64,000 nucleotides of DNA from Maylandia zebra (GCF_041146795.1 NC_135176.1:20433286-20497285), one strand, 5' to 3'. Shown: positions 41,379-54,567, counted from the first letter of the stretch. Translations and numbers: made by a program. Notes: a model not told the origin generated them from the letters alone.

Positions 41379-42825
41379 TGGGAAAGATATTCCAGGAATG
41401 GGTCTTTATTTAAATATTTCCTGATCTCTGACTTGGACATATAATGTTAATGTCAAATGTTCAGGAATCTAGTCAGTGCAGCATTTTGGCATTGCTCCTC
41501 TACAACTTTGATATAAAGGACTAGCAATAAAAAAGGGCCCACCTGTAAGGTTTTAAACTTTTGGTTATGTTATGATTTTCTGTTGACATTTATAGCACCA
41601 CCGCCACAAACCAAATGAACTGAAAAGGTGTCTTTGGGGCTCCTGTTGCTGTAAATGTTTGTTTTTGTTATACTGGACACAACAGGAAAGAGTCTATGTA
41701 CAGAGCTACCTCTTGCAGTTTCTTCCTGTGCACCCATTGCTCTCGCTGTCCGATGGCACTATAGTAGCCACTCGTCTCACCTATTGTCCTTACCCAGCCA
41801 TTGTGCTTTGAGTTGCTCTTTCAATTTACTTCCACTTTATCAGGCTAACCCAACTGGGTGTCTCAGCAAATACAACAAGCGTCATGGCTACAAACTGGGC
41901 TCCACAGTTAAAACGACTAACCAAACACCACCTAATCTCTGCTTTGGCCCTGCGTGCCCATCCTGTCTGCACACTATCATTACTCAGGACAAGGCCAACA
42001 CTTCAAAGCTCACGTCTTCTATAGGTCACTGTGCTCACAGATGAGGAAGGTCATGGCCGCTGCATGCATGTCATTGTTCAGGCACATTCTTTAGTTCACT
42101 AAAAGATTCTAATTTTGGAACAATTTTAACATCTATTGTGAATCTTTTGGTGAGTGAGTGCTGTAATGTTACAATTAGTGTAACAGGTATAGAACAGCAC
42201 GCGTGTCACACTTAAAGAGGGATTTTGTATAATTTACAAATAGCAGACCCTCTAAAAACTAATTTAAGAACGCAAAACTCTGCACTGTTAATCAAACACT
42301 GGCAGTGTTCTTTTACCAGCCTTGTGTAGCACACAGGCTGTGCTCTCTATGAACCTACTGGACTTATTTTTATTCATGTGGAAACAGTTGTGTCTAATTA
42401 CAGTCATGCCTACTTTGGATCACCTGCAGCTCACAAGATTCTGGGACAACGTTAATCCACCTGTGGCGAGAATTTCCCTACGCCGTTTAATCCCGGCATT
42501 TCCTGAAGAACAACCTCAACAAGAAAACGATTAGAGGACTTTAAAAACCGTCTTAGGTAAAACCTAAAACGACTTGTATGCATACATGCATACACACTTA
42601 CATGCTGTTTTTTCTCTGCTTAAATTTTGTTTGTTTGTATCAACATTGTGGCAGCTTTGTGTGGTCATGTGTGTCACAGATAAAAACAAGCTTTTAGGTC
42701 ACTGTTGCTTATGCTAATGAGAATTACAAACACCCTGACAAACCTTTGCTGAAAGTAGTCTGGCAGTTTGAGTTCCAGTTTTCTCCAAACCTGCAGTGTA
42801 AACTGACTACAACTAAACGTTATAC

Positions 42826-43240
42826 ACTCCTTGGCCACTTCATTAGGTACAAACTTAACTGCTGATACAAGGCAGGATGGATCCATGCTTTCGTGTTGTT
42901 TAAGGCCATTTTTTTGTTTACGCCAAATGGTTATCCTACCATCAGAATGCAGCAGAAATCAAGACTTAGGCAATCTTCTCTTGTCTAATTTTGGTGAAAA
43001 CTGTAGGCTCAGTTTCCTGTTCTTAGCTGACAGAAGTAACACCCAGCGTGGCTGTAGTCCATCTGTTTACTTTTTGATATCTTGTGCATTCAGACATGCT
43101 CATCTGTATATCTTGGTTGTAAAGAGTTGTCATTTTCCCATTTGCATTACTTTTGCATTCCTATCAGCTCGAAGCAGTCTGCCCATTCTCCTCTGACATC
43201 AAGAAGATACTTTCATCCAGAGAATTACCACTTGCAAAAG
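42826..43240 (-). mobile_element. fragment of Tc1-type family with ACTTTATTAGGTACACC-like ends
   Basis: Starts CCTTGGCCACTTCATTAGGT, a diverged copy of the terminal repeat at 22938 and 25145. The interior (GATACAAGGCAGGATGGATC, CAGTTTCCTGTTCTTAGCTG, AGTCTGCCCATTCTCCTCTG) is the familiar transposase region of this fish family read from its 3' end. Heavily degraded, not coding. Confidence 0.6.
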
Positions 43241-43269
43241 TCTTTTGAGCCACCCTTAATTTCTTTATA

Positions 43270-44230
43270 TTTTACTAGGAAAACAGGAGTTCTATCAAGC
43301 TTAAAAGTCAATACTTGGTGTGACCACTTTATTCTTCAACACAGCCTGAACTCTCTTAGCCAAGCTTCGTTCTAACTTCTTTATGCGGCCTTCTGGACAA
43401 GTTTGGTAGTCTTCGGGCTTCTTGAAGGCATTTAAAGTTCTTCCTTGGATGTTTCTCCCTTTTGTAGCATTCTCTGTCAAGATGATCCCACAATACTTCG
43501 ATAAGGAGGATATCTGGGCTCTGAACCTGCTTTTTTGTGGTTTTCTATCTATGCTTTTACAACATTAGCAGTGTGTCTGGGATCACTGACATGGGGAAAA
43601 ACAAAGTGGATGCAAACCTGAAACTTTCCAGATGGTATTGCATGGTGGATCAAAATCACCTTGAACCATAGCTTTTACCGTGTTTTACAGATGGCTGCAG
43701 TCACTGTTGTACCTTTTCCTGACAATATGTACAGAGGACGTCATATTGATCATCTCCTTTAAAACCAGAAATCTTTTGTATAATATGGCATAACAAATTA
43801 CCTGCCTTTTCTCCCCATTTCCTTTTCTTAAGAATGGCCTCTTGACGGCCACCCTTTCACTAAGACATGACGAGGCCGCAGCGAACAGTAGATCGAGCAA
43901 CTGAAGCGTCAGATGTATCTCTCAGGTCCTATGTCAGGTCTTTGCTGGATTTCTTATGGAAATTACTTTCACAAATTATTCATTTCTGCTTGTAGTTTTT
44001 TTTTTTAAACTGCCACCGTTTTTTCTCCTCATTTTTTAAGGACACACTGCATGCCATAATATATGCCAAGTTTTCAGCTAATAGCTGTTTGTGAATCACC
44101 TTGATGCAAAAGTGCAATTTCATGATTGTCAGTTTGTTTTCATACTTAACAAAAAATTGGGAACAAATGTTTTTTTTGTGCCAGGTTGCTGGTAACAAAT
44201 TGGCTTTCATGTGTAAACAACACTAGCTCA
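43270..44230 (-). mobile_element. degenerate DNA transposon relic
   Basis: Contains CTTGGTGTGACCACTTTATT, TTCAACACAGCCTGAACTCT and TCTGTCAAGATGATCCCACA, blocks typical of a dispersed Tc1/mariner-type family in vertebrate DNA. No intact frame. Family assignment is tentative. Confidence 0.4.
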
Positions 44231-44305
44231 TTGGGTTAGGTGCCTTTTTATGCTTGAATTAATCATAGCTCAGTGTTAAGTAGTTCAAAAACAAAAAGAA
44301 ACTCC

Positions 44306-44520
44306 ATCCATCCATCCATTCGCTTCCGCTTATCCTTTTCAGGGTCGCGGGGGGCGCTGGAGCCTATCCCAGCTGTCATAGGGCGAGAGGCAGGGTACAC
44401 CCTGGACAGGTCGCCAGTTTGTCGCAGGGCTAACACACAGGGACAGACAACCATTCACACTCACATTCACTCGCACATTCACACCTAGTGGCAATTTGGA
44501 TTATCCAATTAACCTATCCC
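44306..44520. repeat. second copy of CCATCCAT / TTCCGCTTATCC repeat
   Basis: Shares TTCCGCTTATCCTTTTCAGG, GAGCCTATCCCAGCTGTCAT and CACCCTGGACAGGTCGCCAG with 12586-12950. Truncated on the right at about CCTATCCCCACA. Confidence 0.7.
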
Positions 44521-44780
44521 CACAAAAAGAAACTATTCCCCGTAAATGCAACCAATATCCTGGTCTTTCAGAAATCCTGAACAACTAATCCTCAAGTCCA
44601 CTTTTAAAAAAAATGACAAGAACAAATCTAAAGATATAAAGAATAACTTAAGACCTGCCAGCCTACAATCATTTAATCTCCTCTGACTTACTCTTGCTCA
44701 CTGACCTGACTTTTTTTTTTCCTGACTTTTGCTCCCATTTCTCTGCTGTAAAAGTCAAAAGAGACAGCACACAGCAGGCA

Positions 44781-47700
44781 GCAGGAAATTTAATTAGTGG
44801 ACAGAATTAACAATGAAGTTCCTGCAATGATGGCAACGTATTAATACACTTCACGATAATGCTGAGAGAAAGAAGAATACAGGTGAAAAGAAAAAAGAAA
44901 ATCAAGCCTCATTTTATAGCTCAATAAACCAAATGCTGTTACTGCCTTTAAACAATGAATGTCTGTTCATATAACAAATCTCTTATCACAGTGCTTAGAC
45001 ACGGTTATTTGCCCAACTCAACAAGTATTTGTGAAACAATCCTGTGTAAGAGCATGTCCAGAAATATCAAACTCAGGGGAGAAAACAGCGACTGGAGTGA
45101 CTGGAGTCGCCATCATTTTTATGATGCTACATGTTGCTTGACTTTGGGAGGTCATCATCAAAATCACATCTCAGCTAGCAAAAGAAAACAAGAGCAAGAA
45201 ATTACTTTCTTTTTAAAGTAATCGAATGGAAGAAAAAAAAAAGAAAAAAAGAAGACATTCCAAAAACAATCATTGTAAACAAAAACAAACAAACAAAAAA
45301 TGGCTAAAAAGATATATGGTTTTCCTCACTGATTATTAGATCAAAAATAGTGTACATACAGTAAGTGGAATGACTGAATGAAGATACAACATCAAACAAT
45401 TTATACATTGGATCTCTTAAGTTTCATTCCAGGAACAGAAAGCTGTGTTTTCTCTACATCGTTGACACTTATGAGGTCTGACATCAGCTTTATGACGTGA
45501 TGTAGAAATAAATGTACACGGGGCAGGTGCAGCAGACTGTACCGTCTTTGCAGTGAGAGAGAAAGGGAGAGATTAAAAAAAAAAAAACATGAGAAATGAT
45601 ACACCAACGTGCAATCGACAGTGTTCTTTGACTGACACTCTTTTAAATAGAGCCTAATGATAAACGCTGACTAATGTGATTATCTGCAGAAAGCATCACA
45701 TGATGACCAGATGAGGCTGGGTCCATACAGTATGACAGCTCCTGTTCTTTTGCATCATTTTTCACCAACTAAGCTTTTCTCAGATCATCATTACATTTTA
45801 AACGTTTATTTACACAGGTAGTCCCGTTGAGACTCAACGTCTCACTTACAAGACAGACCCGTTTAATCTGTACCATGCAGTTTTTAGAGTTGCTTGAGCT
45901 TTACAGCCAAACAGTAAAAACAAAAAACAAAACACTGAAGAGAAGTGCAACACTGGGGTGTCTGTCATTTAATAGTAGTATAGATATATAAGGCAATAAT
46001 AAGGAATTACCCTGGACGTGCAAACTTCTACTCTTTACTTGCATCGGGAGATCAGGAGAACCATTTCTACTCTAAAACCTTTCTGGACTGAAAGATAAGT
46101 GACTCTTATTCAATCAGTCAGGCAGGTAAAGAAGTTGTGATTGCAAATCTAATACAAGCTTAACATGGTACATTACAGAGGAGTTCATGCAGTTTCCATA
46201 AGCGAAGTGCTTTCCTGAGCTTCTGTGCAGCACATGCCACCAACAAGCATCATGCAACGTAGTTTTTTTTTTTGGTTTTTTTTTTTTTGGGGGGGGGGGG
46301 GGGGGCCAAAATATGCCATGATGCTGTCCGTTTTAAGACTTATGTGACCAATAAGCAGCTTTTTTTTTTTGCTGCCATATGTATGGACAATAACTTCAAC
46401 TGATTTAGTTCATTAGTCATAAACTTTGTCTAATGAACTGCACATGTAAACATTTGATTGGTACACAAAATGCAGGACATATTGTGTCAAGGTTTACATG
46501 ATGGTACAATTGGCCGATTTGTTTTTCAGACGTAGATATTTCTGTACAAATGTACAGTATCCAAGTCTGAAAAGAAAAACAAAAAACATCTTAACAAAAA
46601 AAGAAAAGAAAAAAAAAATAGATCAGAATCAACAGGTATAGCAACATAACTGTGATCAGAGTCGTGTAAGAGTTTGATCAGCGAGGCTAACACAAATGTA
46701 CTGCAAAGAAAGCGTGCAAGTGTGCCATGCAGCCAGGGATTAGTGTGATTGATAATGACAGTGTATCTGAATTAGTTTGACAAGAAATGTCTTAAAAGAG
46801 CTGAGGTTGTAGGTGATGTACAGTATTTAATCCCTGTTAAACAATAGTTCACATAACTCATATACTAGTGGTGGTTTGTCTTTCCACTGGCCTGATATTT
46901 GTGGAATGAGAAACATCTGCAAGCCAGTTTAGAAGAAACACTTTAACTTCAGCACTCTTATTAAACCCCATTTACATTAGTGGTTACTGTTAGAAAAGAA
47001 ACGCTTGAAAACTGGCTTGCAGAGTACCGTCACCTTTGCAACACACCACAATCACATTATCCTTTTTTTTTGGGGGGGGGGGGGGGGGGGGAGATAACAT
47101 GTTTTTATAATGCACCAGAGACCACGTCTGGCTGTACTTACAAAGTGAAATGACAGATTGCAGTCAGATCTCTGTTAACATGTGGTATTAAGTTTTGTTT
47201 TACTGAAGTATTTGTGAACTATCGCCTTTGGTCTTGTTAGTGCCCATGCAACCACCTTTAATTCCAGAAAGCTCTTAGAGACAGAATAAAATAAAGCAAA
47301 CTTACTTCATTCATACCTAAAAAATAAAACAAAAACAAAGAACAAAACAGGATCAGAATTCTCATTTACAGTCTGCATGCATCCTTATGGTACACATTAG
47401 CTCCAGCACACATATTTAGACGTTATTCTACTTTATTCACATTATATTACAATCATGAATATATGACACTCATCTGTGGAAAGTCTGAATGTATCGTACA
47501 CCGTTTCCATTCCTGCAAATTACTATTTAGTGCCAAATATTAACGATATTATGAATGCTACTGACAGGTGCTTTTCTTAATATACAGTTATAAAATAAAC
47601 GCACACGGAAGAGAGGAGTCAAAGTTGTCTGAAACATCGTCAACATGTTCTATGTGTTGCCAAAGTTCATGCTCTAACTCCAAGATAAAGACGATATGAC

Positions 47701-47843
47701 TTTGCAATAATATCCACAGAGTGAAAGAAAGAGACAGACAAAGAGAGAGATTAAGAGAAGTTAGGAGGGAAGAGAAGGCAAGAGGCAGTCCGTTCTACAG
47801 CCCCAACAGTTTAACCCCCAACTGCCCGTATCCCTCAATAACC
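44781..47843 (-). other. region downstream of snx12, probably including its 3' UTR
   Basis: About 3 kb of AT-rich, mostly repeat-free DNA below the snx12 stop. Minus-strand AATAAA candidates are at 47432-47437 and 45805-45810; the sequence cannot say which is used. It contains long G runs on the plus strand (46289-46305, 17 G; 47072-47091, 20 G), each preceded by a T run. No other coding region is supported. Confidence 0.4.
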
Positions 47844-50372
47844 CTAGTGTCGTACTTTTCCAGGAATGTAGTTACGGTCAATGGTTTCCTCTTGAAGAAA
47901 CATGTGAAGACAGCGCTCGTTCTGGGCCAAGGGGTGACCTGCAATTCTATACAGAAACACAGAAACAAACATTGTAAACTCACTCTCTGCTCATTTTAAA
48001 ATGCTTTTCAGGAACGCTGTGGAAAAGCAGCCATGGATTTGTTGCTTGGTTCTCCTTTCCCAGGCACAGATTAGATTAAGCCTTGTGTTGGGCTACACAA
48101 TTTTGACAACAAACAGCTCACTAAAGTGGATAGAAAAACTTAAAGAAACGACAGCAATGGCTTTGATACAAGTTCAGCGATAGAAAAAACACAATGAAGT
48201 CTTGCTCGCGTCTCCCTCCACCCAAGACTCCCGCCTATAATGTAATTTTGTGACTAACTGACCTGTTGATAAACTGCTCCAGGCCCGATCTTCGCTCCTC
48301 AATGAATGACTCGTCAAAAAGACCCTCATCACTGCGAAAGGGCAACTGTCTCTTCAGGGCCTTGCCCGGCAGAGGTGGTACAACAATCTGAAGGAGGCAG
48401 GGGTCGACACAAAGAACAGGAAAAAAAAAAAAAAGAAAAAAGAAGGAGAAAAAAGTCCACACTCAACATGAAACAAAGTCAACACCGTAGACATTTCCAC
48501 CGCCAAATTTGGGCCCTCATAACAATTTCATGTAGAATAGCCGTGCAAGCGCATGTAAACATTTTAATCACCATATTTTTGTTTCAGAAAATAATAATAA
48601 TCAGATTACTTATTTTATATGGTCAAGTCACACAATGCAATCTCTGCACTTACATTGTTAATTATTATTCACTCACCTTACTGTCTCTTTCCAGCTCATT
48701 CTTTAACCACTCAAAGTCGCTGTATCTTCTCCTCACACAGGAGTCCTTTAATTTGAAAATGGGAAGGTTCGTCTACAAAGAGAAGGCAAAAAACAAAACA
48801 TGTTGGTTAATTTGAAATTCAATCATCTGCATGAGATGGCAACTGATATGTAAGGAAAGGACCTGCACTACAATTCCAACTATTATCAGTTTTCTTCCCC
48901 TATTTCACTAAAAGCTTTAACTCATCTTTTATCTGGCTACAAATCAGATCTGCTAATAACTGGCAAAGGTTTGTTCTGTACAGAAAAAAATTTATCTATA
49001 CTTTGTTTATTTGAAAAGCAATTAAAGCCACTTGTAAAAGCACAGATTATGACTGCAGCGACCCTCTGCTTTCCACTATTGATCCCAGTGAGGGTTAATT
49101 GGACTGATATGGCTTTTTGGTAATTATTAGTTAACCACAGGCCCCTGACCCAATCTTCCCTACCATGGTCTATTACAATTTTCAAGCACTGAGAACAGTA
49201 AGTTGTTCATATTGTGCAAGGTAGACTCTCCACAGTGCCACAAAATGATGATTTGCAGGAAAGGCAGGCACGTTAACATTCAATTACACAATTATAGTGC
49301 GTCTGTGTTGTGTCACTGAATCAGCTTCCTGAAACGTCCTTAGAATTAGCTGTGTTAGTGATTTCCCACGTCTCACATTCTTTTAAGCTTAGCCGTCTTT
49401 CTAGTGAACAAGTTAGTTAAAACTTGTGACTGTTACATTAAATTTGACTTACACAATTTCACAACAGTCAAATAAAAGCCACTTTACAGAGAACCGTAAA
49501 CTTCCTTGCAACACTATAGAAAAAACCCAACATTTAACTCGACCTCTTCATATTTCAATAATCACAAAACACTTTTATGCGTTTTGCTCTACGGTTTTTA
49601 GAAAAACACCAACACTGTTAGCCTTTTTCATTCAGCTTTTCTCTGAATATCAATATGAAACTGTCGAAGAATATGTACGAATAACGTTTGGTTACTCCTT
49701 CATATATCCAGATACTATCCACTGATGTATTTAGCTCTAGAAATCCAGACAGACAAACAATGTAACATTAAATCAGTCTTAATTTACTTTACAGCGCATT
49801 ATCACATATAGCTAGCAGTTAGCTTCCCGGAGTCTGCTGGAAATTCCTGGTTTTGTTTTAATGTTTTATTTAGTTTCCTTTTACTTAACGCAGACTAGCT
49901 CACAAACAATACTGTAAGCTGAGGAAAAACTACGGTACTGACTTTGAACTAGTGACACTGCTTACATTCCCGTAATTGCACCTTAGCATACCTTCAAGAA
50001 ACTTCTACATGTTAGCTAGGCCGCTGACAGTCCCAGCTGCTCGATTTTTACTCGCGCCCCACCTCGAGCTACTCTACGACGAATAGCGACAACGTAACGG
50101 CACGGTGACCGTGGCTAACTGGCTAGCATCGGTACTGTAATTAAGAGTTAGCTTAGCGCCAAAAGCTAATGCTGCAAGGTGTTTGAGGTTTACGCCTCGA
50201 TACCTACCCTCATGCGAACTTCGTAAGTTGTGTAACGGCCCCGTCCGACTCCAACGATTTGTGGATCATAAACGTCTATCTCCAGGAAATTGCTGGGGGG
50301 ACCGTAAGCATCAGTCAGGTCCTGGGGCTTGGAATTCAACCGGCGAGTGTCGGCCACCACAGGATCTGACAT
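47844..50372 (-). CDS. snx12: sorting nexin 12, complete in four coding exons
   Basis: Exons 50208-50372, 48677-48772, 48263-48387 and 47844-47946 on the minus strand give 162 aa. All introns are GT-AG and in phase. Seen: [20 protein letters not shown] at the N-terminus, the PX domain from about 28 to 150 with RRRYSDFEW (69-77) supplying the PI3P-binding Arg-Tyr pair, the [15 protein letters not shown] loop (90-104), [31 protein letters not shown] and the end NYIPGKVRH. Known: SNX12, like SNX3, is a PX-only sorting nexin that binds PI3P on early endosomes and works in retromer-linked sorting (BACE1, Wntless). N-terminal [11 protein letters not shown] separates it from SNX3. It lies between slc7a3 and il2rg, as in human, minus foxo4. 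Confidence 0.97.
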
Positions 50373-50560
50373 TTTGTCGGGTTGTGATTTTCAGACGACC
50401 AACGGAGAATTAGCGTCAAACCAACTAAATACACAGTGAAGTCTTAAATGTCATCTGAAGACATCAACTGCTTTCGATAGCTGACCGCTTCAGCTGGGGA
50501 AGTAGCCGACTTGTGTAGCTCTCTTTGCGGGGGCCAGCCGCCTTGCGCCCTACCCTACCC
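50373..50560 (-). promoter_or_regulatory. snx12 5' UTR and promoter
   Basis: Immediately upstream of the snx12 ATG on the minus strand is a moderately CpG-containing segment (GTAGCCGACTTGTGTAGCTC, CTTTGCGGGGGCCAGCCGCC) before AT-rich repeat DNA starts at about 50640. No TATA box evident. The transcription start is not resolved. Confidence 0.4.
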
Positions 50561-51299
50561 TTCTTGAATCAGAAAAATGCGTTGACTCAGTTCCGTACTG
50601 TGCGGGACACTCCGCACTCCCTCTAATGGACACACAGATATTGCTGATTGTACTGGGTTTCTTTTATACCCATCGCTACAGTAGAGCAATTCACAGGACT
50701 AAAGTTTTGATGAAAAAACACAAAACAAAACACAGTATTTGTATTTATTTATTTATGTAAAAAAAAAAAAAAAAAAAAAAACAGAAGTAGAGACGTACAA
50801 GGACCAGAGAGAGGTAATGTGCAAGCTAGCAAAAAATATATATGACACAAAAATAAAGGTAACAAAAACATTAAGGCAAAGAAAAAGTACAACAAAATTG
50901 TTTTAAATAGATATCATTGAAGTTATATTTGTATACAGGTAGAGGAAATTATTGTTTTCTCAATGTTTTGAGAAAGAACATAGCAGTTACACATGTTTAT
51001 AAAAATGATAAAACGATTTTTTTAAATCAACAAAATGATAATTTGGTTGTTAACTAATGACAAAGTGTGATATTAGAAGAGTATGAATGATGGCAAAACA
51101 CATCTATTTGTTTGTCTGTTACAAAACATTTTCGGCATAAGTTTTACAATAACACTATTAGCGAGTAAACGATTGTATCATTAAATGATATAGAATAGAA
51201 TAGAATAGCCTTTATTGTCATTGTACAGAGTACAACGAAATTGGAGTGCCACTCCCTTATATACTGTAACAGTAACAGTAAGATGTTTGGTTAAAATGC

Positions 51300-52202
51300 T
51301 AAGGCTCCACACTTACACGGGTATTTTTCAAAACGGAGATTTTCCGTTTGTGTTTTTAAAAAAAAAAAATCCTGTCCACACCTAAACGCAAAATTGAAGA
51401 AAAACGCTGCTACGAACATGCCAAAGCAACAGGTGGCGACATATTCCTAACCTTGTAGAAATGTTGGCCAATCATAAGTAATGGCCTGTATTTGTATAGC
51501 GCTTTACTAGTCCCTAAGGACCCCAAAGCACCAGTGTGTGAATCCACTCATTCACACACTGGTGATGGCAACTGCATTGTAGCCACAGCCACCCTGGGGT
51601 GCACTGACAGAGGCGAGGCTGCCGGACACTGGCGCCACCGGGCCCTCTGACCACCACCAGTAGGCGGTAGGTGAAGTGTCTTGCCCAAGGACACAACGAC
51701 CGAGACTATCCAAGCCGGGACTCTAACCGGCAACTTTCCGATTACAAGGTGAACTCCCAACTCTTGAGCCAGATCGCCTATAAAGTCTAGAAGCCTGGAC
51801 GGGAAAGAGTAAACAAAGATGGCGCATAGAAGCAGAACTGAGTCCTATGTGTGGAGGGACAGTAACTGTGTGTGTATATGTAAGCATTTAAACACTGCAG
51901 AGAGTACAAGTAACAGTATTTTGTGTAAGTCTGCCATTGTAGAAATTCATTTCACCGAAACAATAACGTGGCGCACAGTGTGACGTCAAAAAAGGCGCAC
52001 ACCTTTGACGCTGCGTTTTCTCCGTTTTCCTCATCCACAGTAAATGCAAAAACGGACTTTTCGAAAATATCCACCCTGGCAGGCGTTTTTAAAAATCTCA
52101 GTTTTCAGTGACCGAAACGCCGTTTACGTGCGGATGAAAGGTGCAAACGCATAGAAAAATCTGCATTTTCAAAAATACTCGGTAGGTGTGGACGTAGCCT
52201 AA
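51300..52202. mobile_element. inverted-repeat DNA element carrying another repeat
   Basis: Left arm TAAGGCTCCACACTTACACG then GGTATTTTTCAAAACGGAGA; the right arm read in reverse gives TTAGGCTACGTCCACACCTA then CCGAGTATTTTTGAAAATGC. Subterminal GGAAAACG/CGTTTTC blocks are repeated inside. Noncoding MITE-like element. A different repeat (51480-51783) is inserted within it. Confidence 0.6.
51480..51783. repeat. dispersed repeat (CTGTATTTGTATAGCGCTTT family)
   Basis: Starts GGCCTGTATTTGTATAGCGC, TTTACTAGTCCCTAAGGACC, goes through GTAGCCACAGCCACCCTGGG and ends with ACTCTTGAGCCAGATCGCC. A shorter copy lies at 62931-63072. Noncoding. Confidence 0.7.
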
Positions 52203-52506
52203 GATATCATGTTTTCAAATTGTCCAAATCTGCAGGCAATATTTGCTCTTCCCTACTTATTCTACAGTTTTAACAGTTTACATATGACAAAAAAAGATTA
52301 TTGAGCAAAGTATACATATGTAAGTTTATATTTCTACACTTTTTTCAGTAAGCTCAAAATGTGAATATTTATCAAAAATATAATAATATTTCCAAGGTCA
52401 GTTTTCAGAGTAGAATAAAAAAGCTATTGTAAGCTGCCCTGAAGCACAAAGACCTTTACTTATTTTTATTGTGGGTTTTCCTCCTGGTCATAGCTGCACT
52501 GCTTAA

Positions 52507-54015
52507 CAATGTTCCCTCTAATTTTTCACATGTCTGAGCGAACGCACAAACTCCCTGAGCGATCCCTTGGACCACTGTGAGCGACATCAGACATGTGCAC
52601 TGTGGTCACGCCGGCATCAAATCCATCCAAGTTTCATGGTTTATTAAAATAATCAAATTACAGCGTTTACATTTATGTTAGACTACTTTTAATTAACTGC
52701 TTTAGCCCATTTACAATGGAAATGTAAAAAAATCTTGTTCATGACCTGTGTAGTATGTTAACACTTGGAAGTAAAAATAACTTGAACTCCAATTTCGAAA
52801 ACACAACTTTCTTTCTTTTTTTTTAATTTTTTTTTAATTTTTATAAAGCTCTTACTTGTATTATGAGTCTGTGGTCTGGGAGAGAGTCCTGTAACTCTGT
52901 CTCCAAAATACAGTATATAAAGACCAATGCTGGGCAATTAATTATATAGTTACTTCTTCAAAAAAGTAACTCAGTTTGGCGAACAACAACGTTTTTGCAG
53001 CTATTTTTTAAATGCAGCCAAGGCGTTTTTAAATAAACATTTCAAACTATTTACAGAACAATCAGCTGTTCTGCATCAAATCTGATGCCACAAAAATTAT
53101 TTGTGTCACTCCAAAAAATTATTTCTGTCCACTATGAGATAAAGGAGAACAACAGCCTGATACCTGCAGGCCTGATAACAGGAGATGTATCACTGCTGTA
53201 ACACCTGTAACATTCAGCAGTCGCCTCATTGTTCTGACACACACAACAAAACTACTGACTACACTACACACTAACGACACAAGATTTGCGCTAAACGTTG
53301 CAAATCTCTCACATCTCAAAACACCGCCATCACTCCTAAAACTCCCCCCTTTCTTAACAACTAGATGCCACGTTGCCATATCATTTTTGATTGGTTGACA
53401 TGGTACTTTTTTGGACGAATAGGAAAGGCAGAGGGGAGTGGGGTTTGTTTTTGCTCACAGGTGGAGAGTGCTTTCGAGCCTTTTTTCTTATAAAACGCCG
53501 ATTTAACCGTTTCTTCCTGCAGTAAATATAAACAATGACAGTATTCAGGAAGAAAACCAAACATTTCATATATTTTTTATCACAACCCTGGTTTTATGTG
53601 GCCTATCAACACAATTTAAAAACTGCTATAAAGTCCCCAATTTTTCCGTCAATTGTTCCGTCTGTCCTGCTCACATCTCCAATGGTTGTACACCTTGTCA
53701 TTAACGTGGCTTCTCTCCACATCAGCCACGCCCCTTTGCTAGCTAAAACACCGGTGTCGGCACATAAGGACGCTGTCATAGCCTGTCAACCACGTTGATT
53801 GGCTGCGCATATACGCATTATTGGCTGGACTATGGGATAAGGTGGCATCGTTCCCAGTCACTTACTGACTAACACTGCGAAACAGAATTGTTAAAGTATT
53901 AATTTTAATTTCAATTCAGGTTAGATTTCTTTTGTGCCCAACGCAGAATTTCTGTGCGCAGAGACCGTGCCAGCAGTGCGCAATTGCGCATGTGCGCAGC
54001 TTAGAGGGAACATTG
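52507..54015. mobile_element. 1.5-kb hAT-like element with perfect 8-bp target duplication
   Basis: Terminal inverted repeats CAATGTTCCCTCTAA and TTAGAGGGAACATTG (15/15). Identical 8-bp flanks CTGCTTAA at 52499-52506 and 54016-54023. The termini are GC-rich with repeated TGCGCA motifs at the right (subterminal transposase-binding-like). The 1,509-bp interior has only short frames (up to 87 codons) with no hAT transposase or BED-finger signature, so it is non-autonomous. The perfect TSD and termini suggest a fairly recent insertion between snx12 and il2rg. Confidence 0.85.
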
Positions 54016-54486
54016 CTGCTTAAGTTAAACTCCTTGCTTTTTTCTGAGTAAAGTTGGGCTTGTATGTATTAATATGTAATTACTTTCAGCCCAGCTTACA
54101 GGATACAATACTGCGTCTCTCCAAATTAACACTTTAACAATCGTTCTTGCTTTAAAAAGAAAACAAAAATTTAAAAAAAGATTAAAAAAAAAACATTTGA
54201 GGGATTGGATATGAGAACAGTTCCTGGTGCTCATTTCGGAAGTCAACAAAGGATTATACGTACGTCAAAGCCTCAATTAGTCAAATATTTAGAGTCTAAA
54301 CAATGTTTTCAAGAGTAACCATAAATTACACAAGGATTTTAGAAACATATTAAAGTCTTTATGAACTTTATTAACTTCTAAAATTTTAATCGGATGCTTT
54401 GGTTTTACCTGTATAATAGGCATTGTTCAAATTAAATTCCTGAACCAATTATTGGGGTTATTCTGATAGTAACTATTGGGCTACCA

Positions 54487-54492
54487 TTTATT
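54487..54492 (-). terminator. il2rg polyadenylation signal candidate
   Basis: Minus-strand AATAAA 76 bp past the stop codon. A second AATAAA at 54367-54372 is the alternative. Either gives a short 3' UTR. Confidence 0.4.
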
Positions 54493-54567
54493 TGGTCAAA
54501 TTAAGGTATCTCTTGCAATCAGGCAGGAGGTTTGTTGATTCATGTTTGTGAAATCCAAACATGGCTC

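Larger units (their letters stand above)
39200..44780. other. intergenic region between slc7a3 promoter and snx12 3' end
   Basis: Transposon-rich: a Tc1-like relic (40018-41378), an inverted Tc1-type fragment (42826-43240), a further degenerate DNA transposon (43270-44230) and the CCATCCAT repeat (44306-44520). Between 41379 and 42825 I see no recognisable coding or repeat family; the 129-codon frame at 41655-42044 lacks any domain signal. Confidence 0.5.
50740..52506. other. repeat-rich intergenic DNA upstream of snx12
   Basis: Starts with a poly(A) run (50759-50781), then a short SINE-like block (ATAGCCTTTATTGTCATTGT, 51204-51255, with GAATA iterations) and the inverted-repeat element at 51300-52202. 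No gene seen. Confidence 0.5.

Noticed and set aside
41655-42044. 129-aa plus-strand ORF
   Set aside because: No recognisable domain, surrounded by transposon relics, no splice or promoter support.
48306-48815. 169-aa plus-strand ORF
   Set aside because: Overlaps snx12 exons 2 and 3 on the opposite strand.
50600-54567. Search for foxo4 between snx12 and il2rg
   Set aside because: Human FOXO4 lies here, but no forkhead-domain exon is visible on either strand; the interval is repeats.
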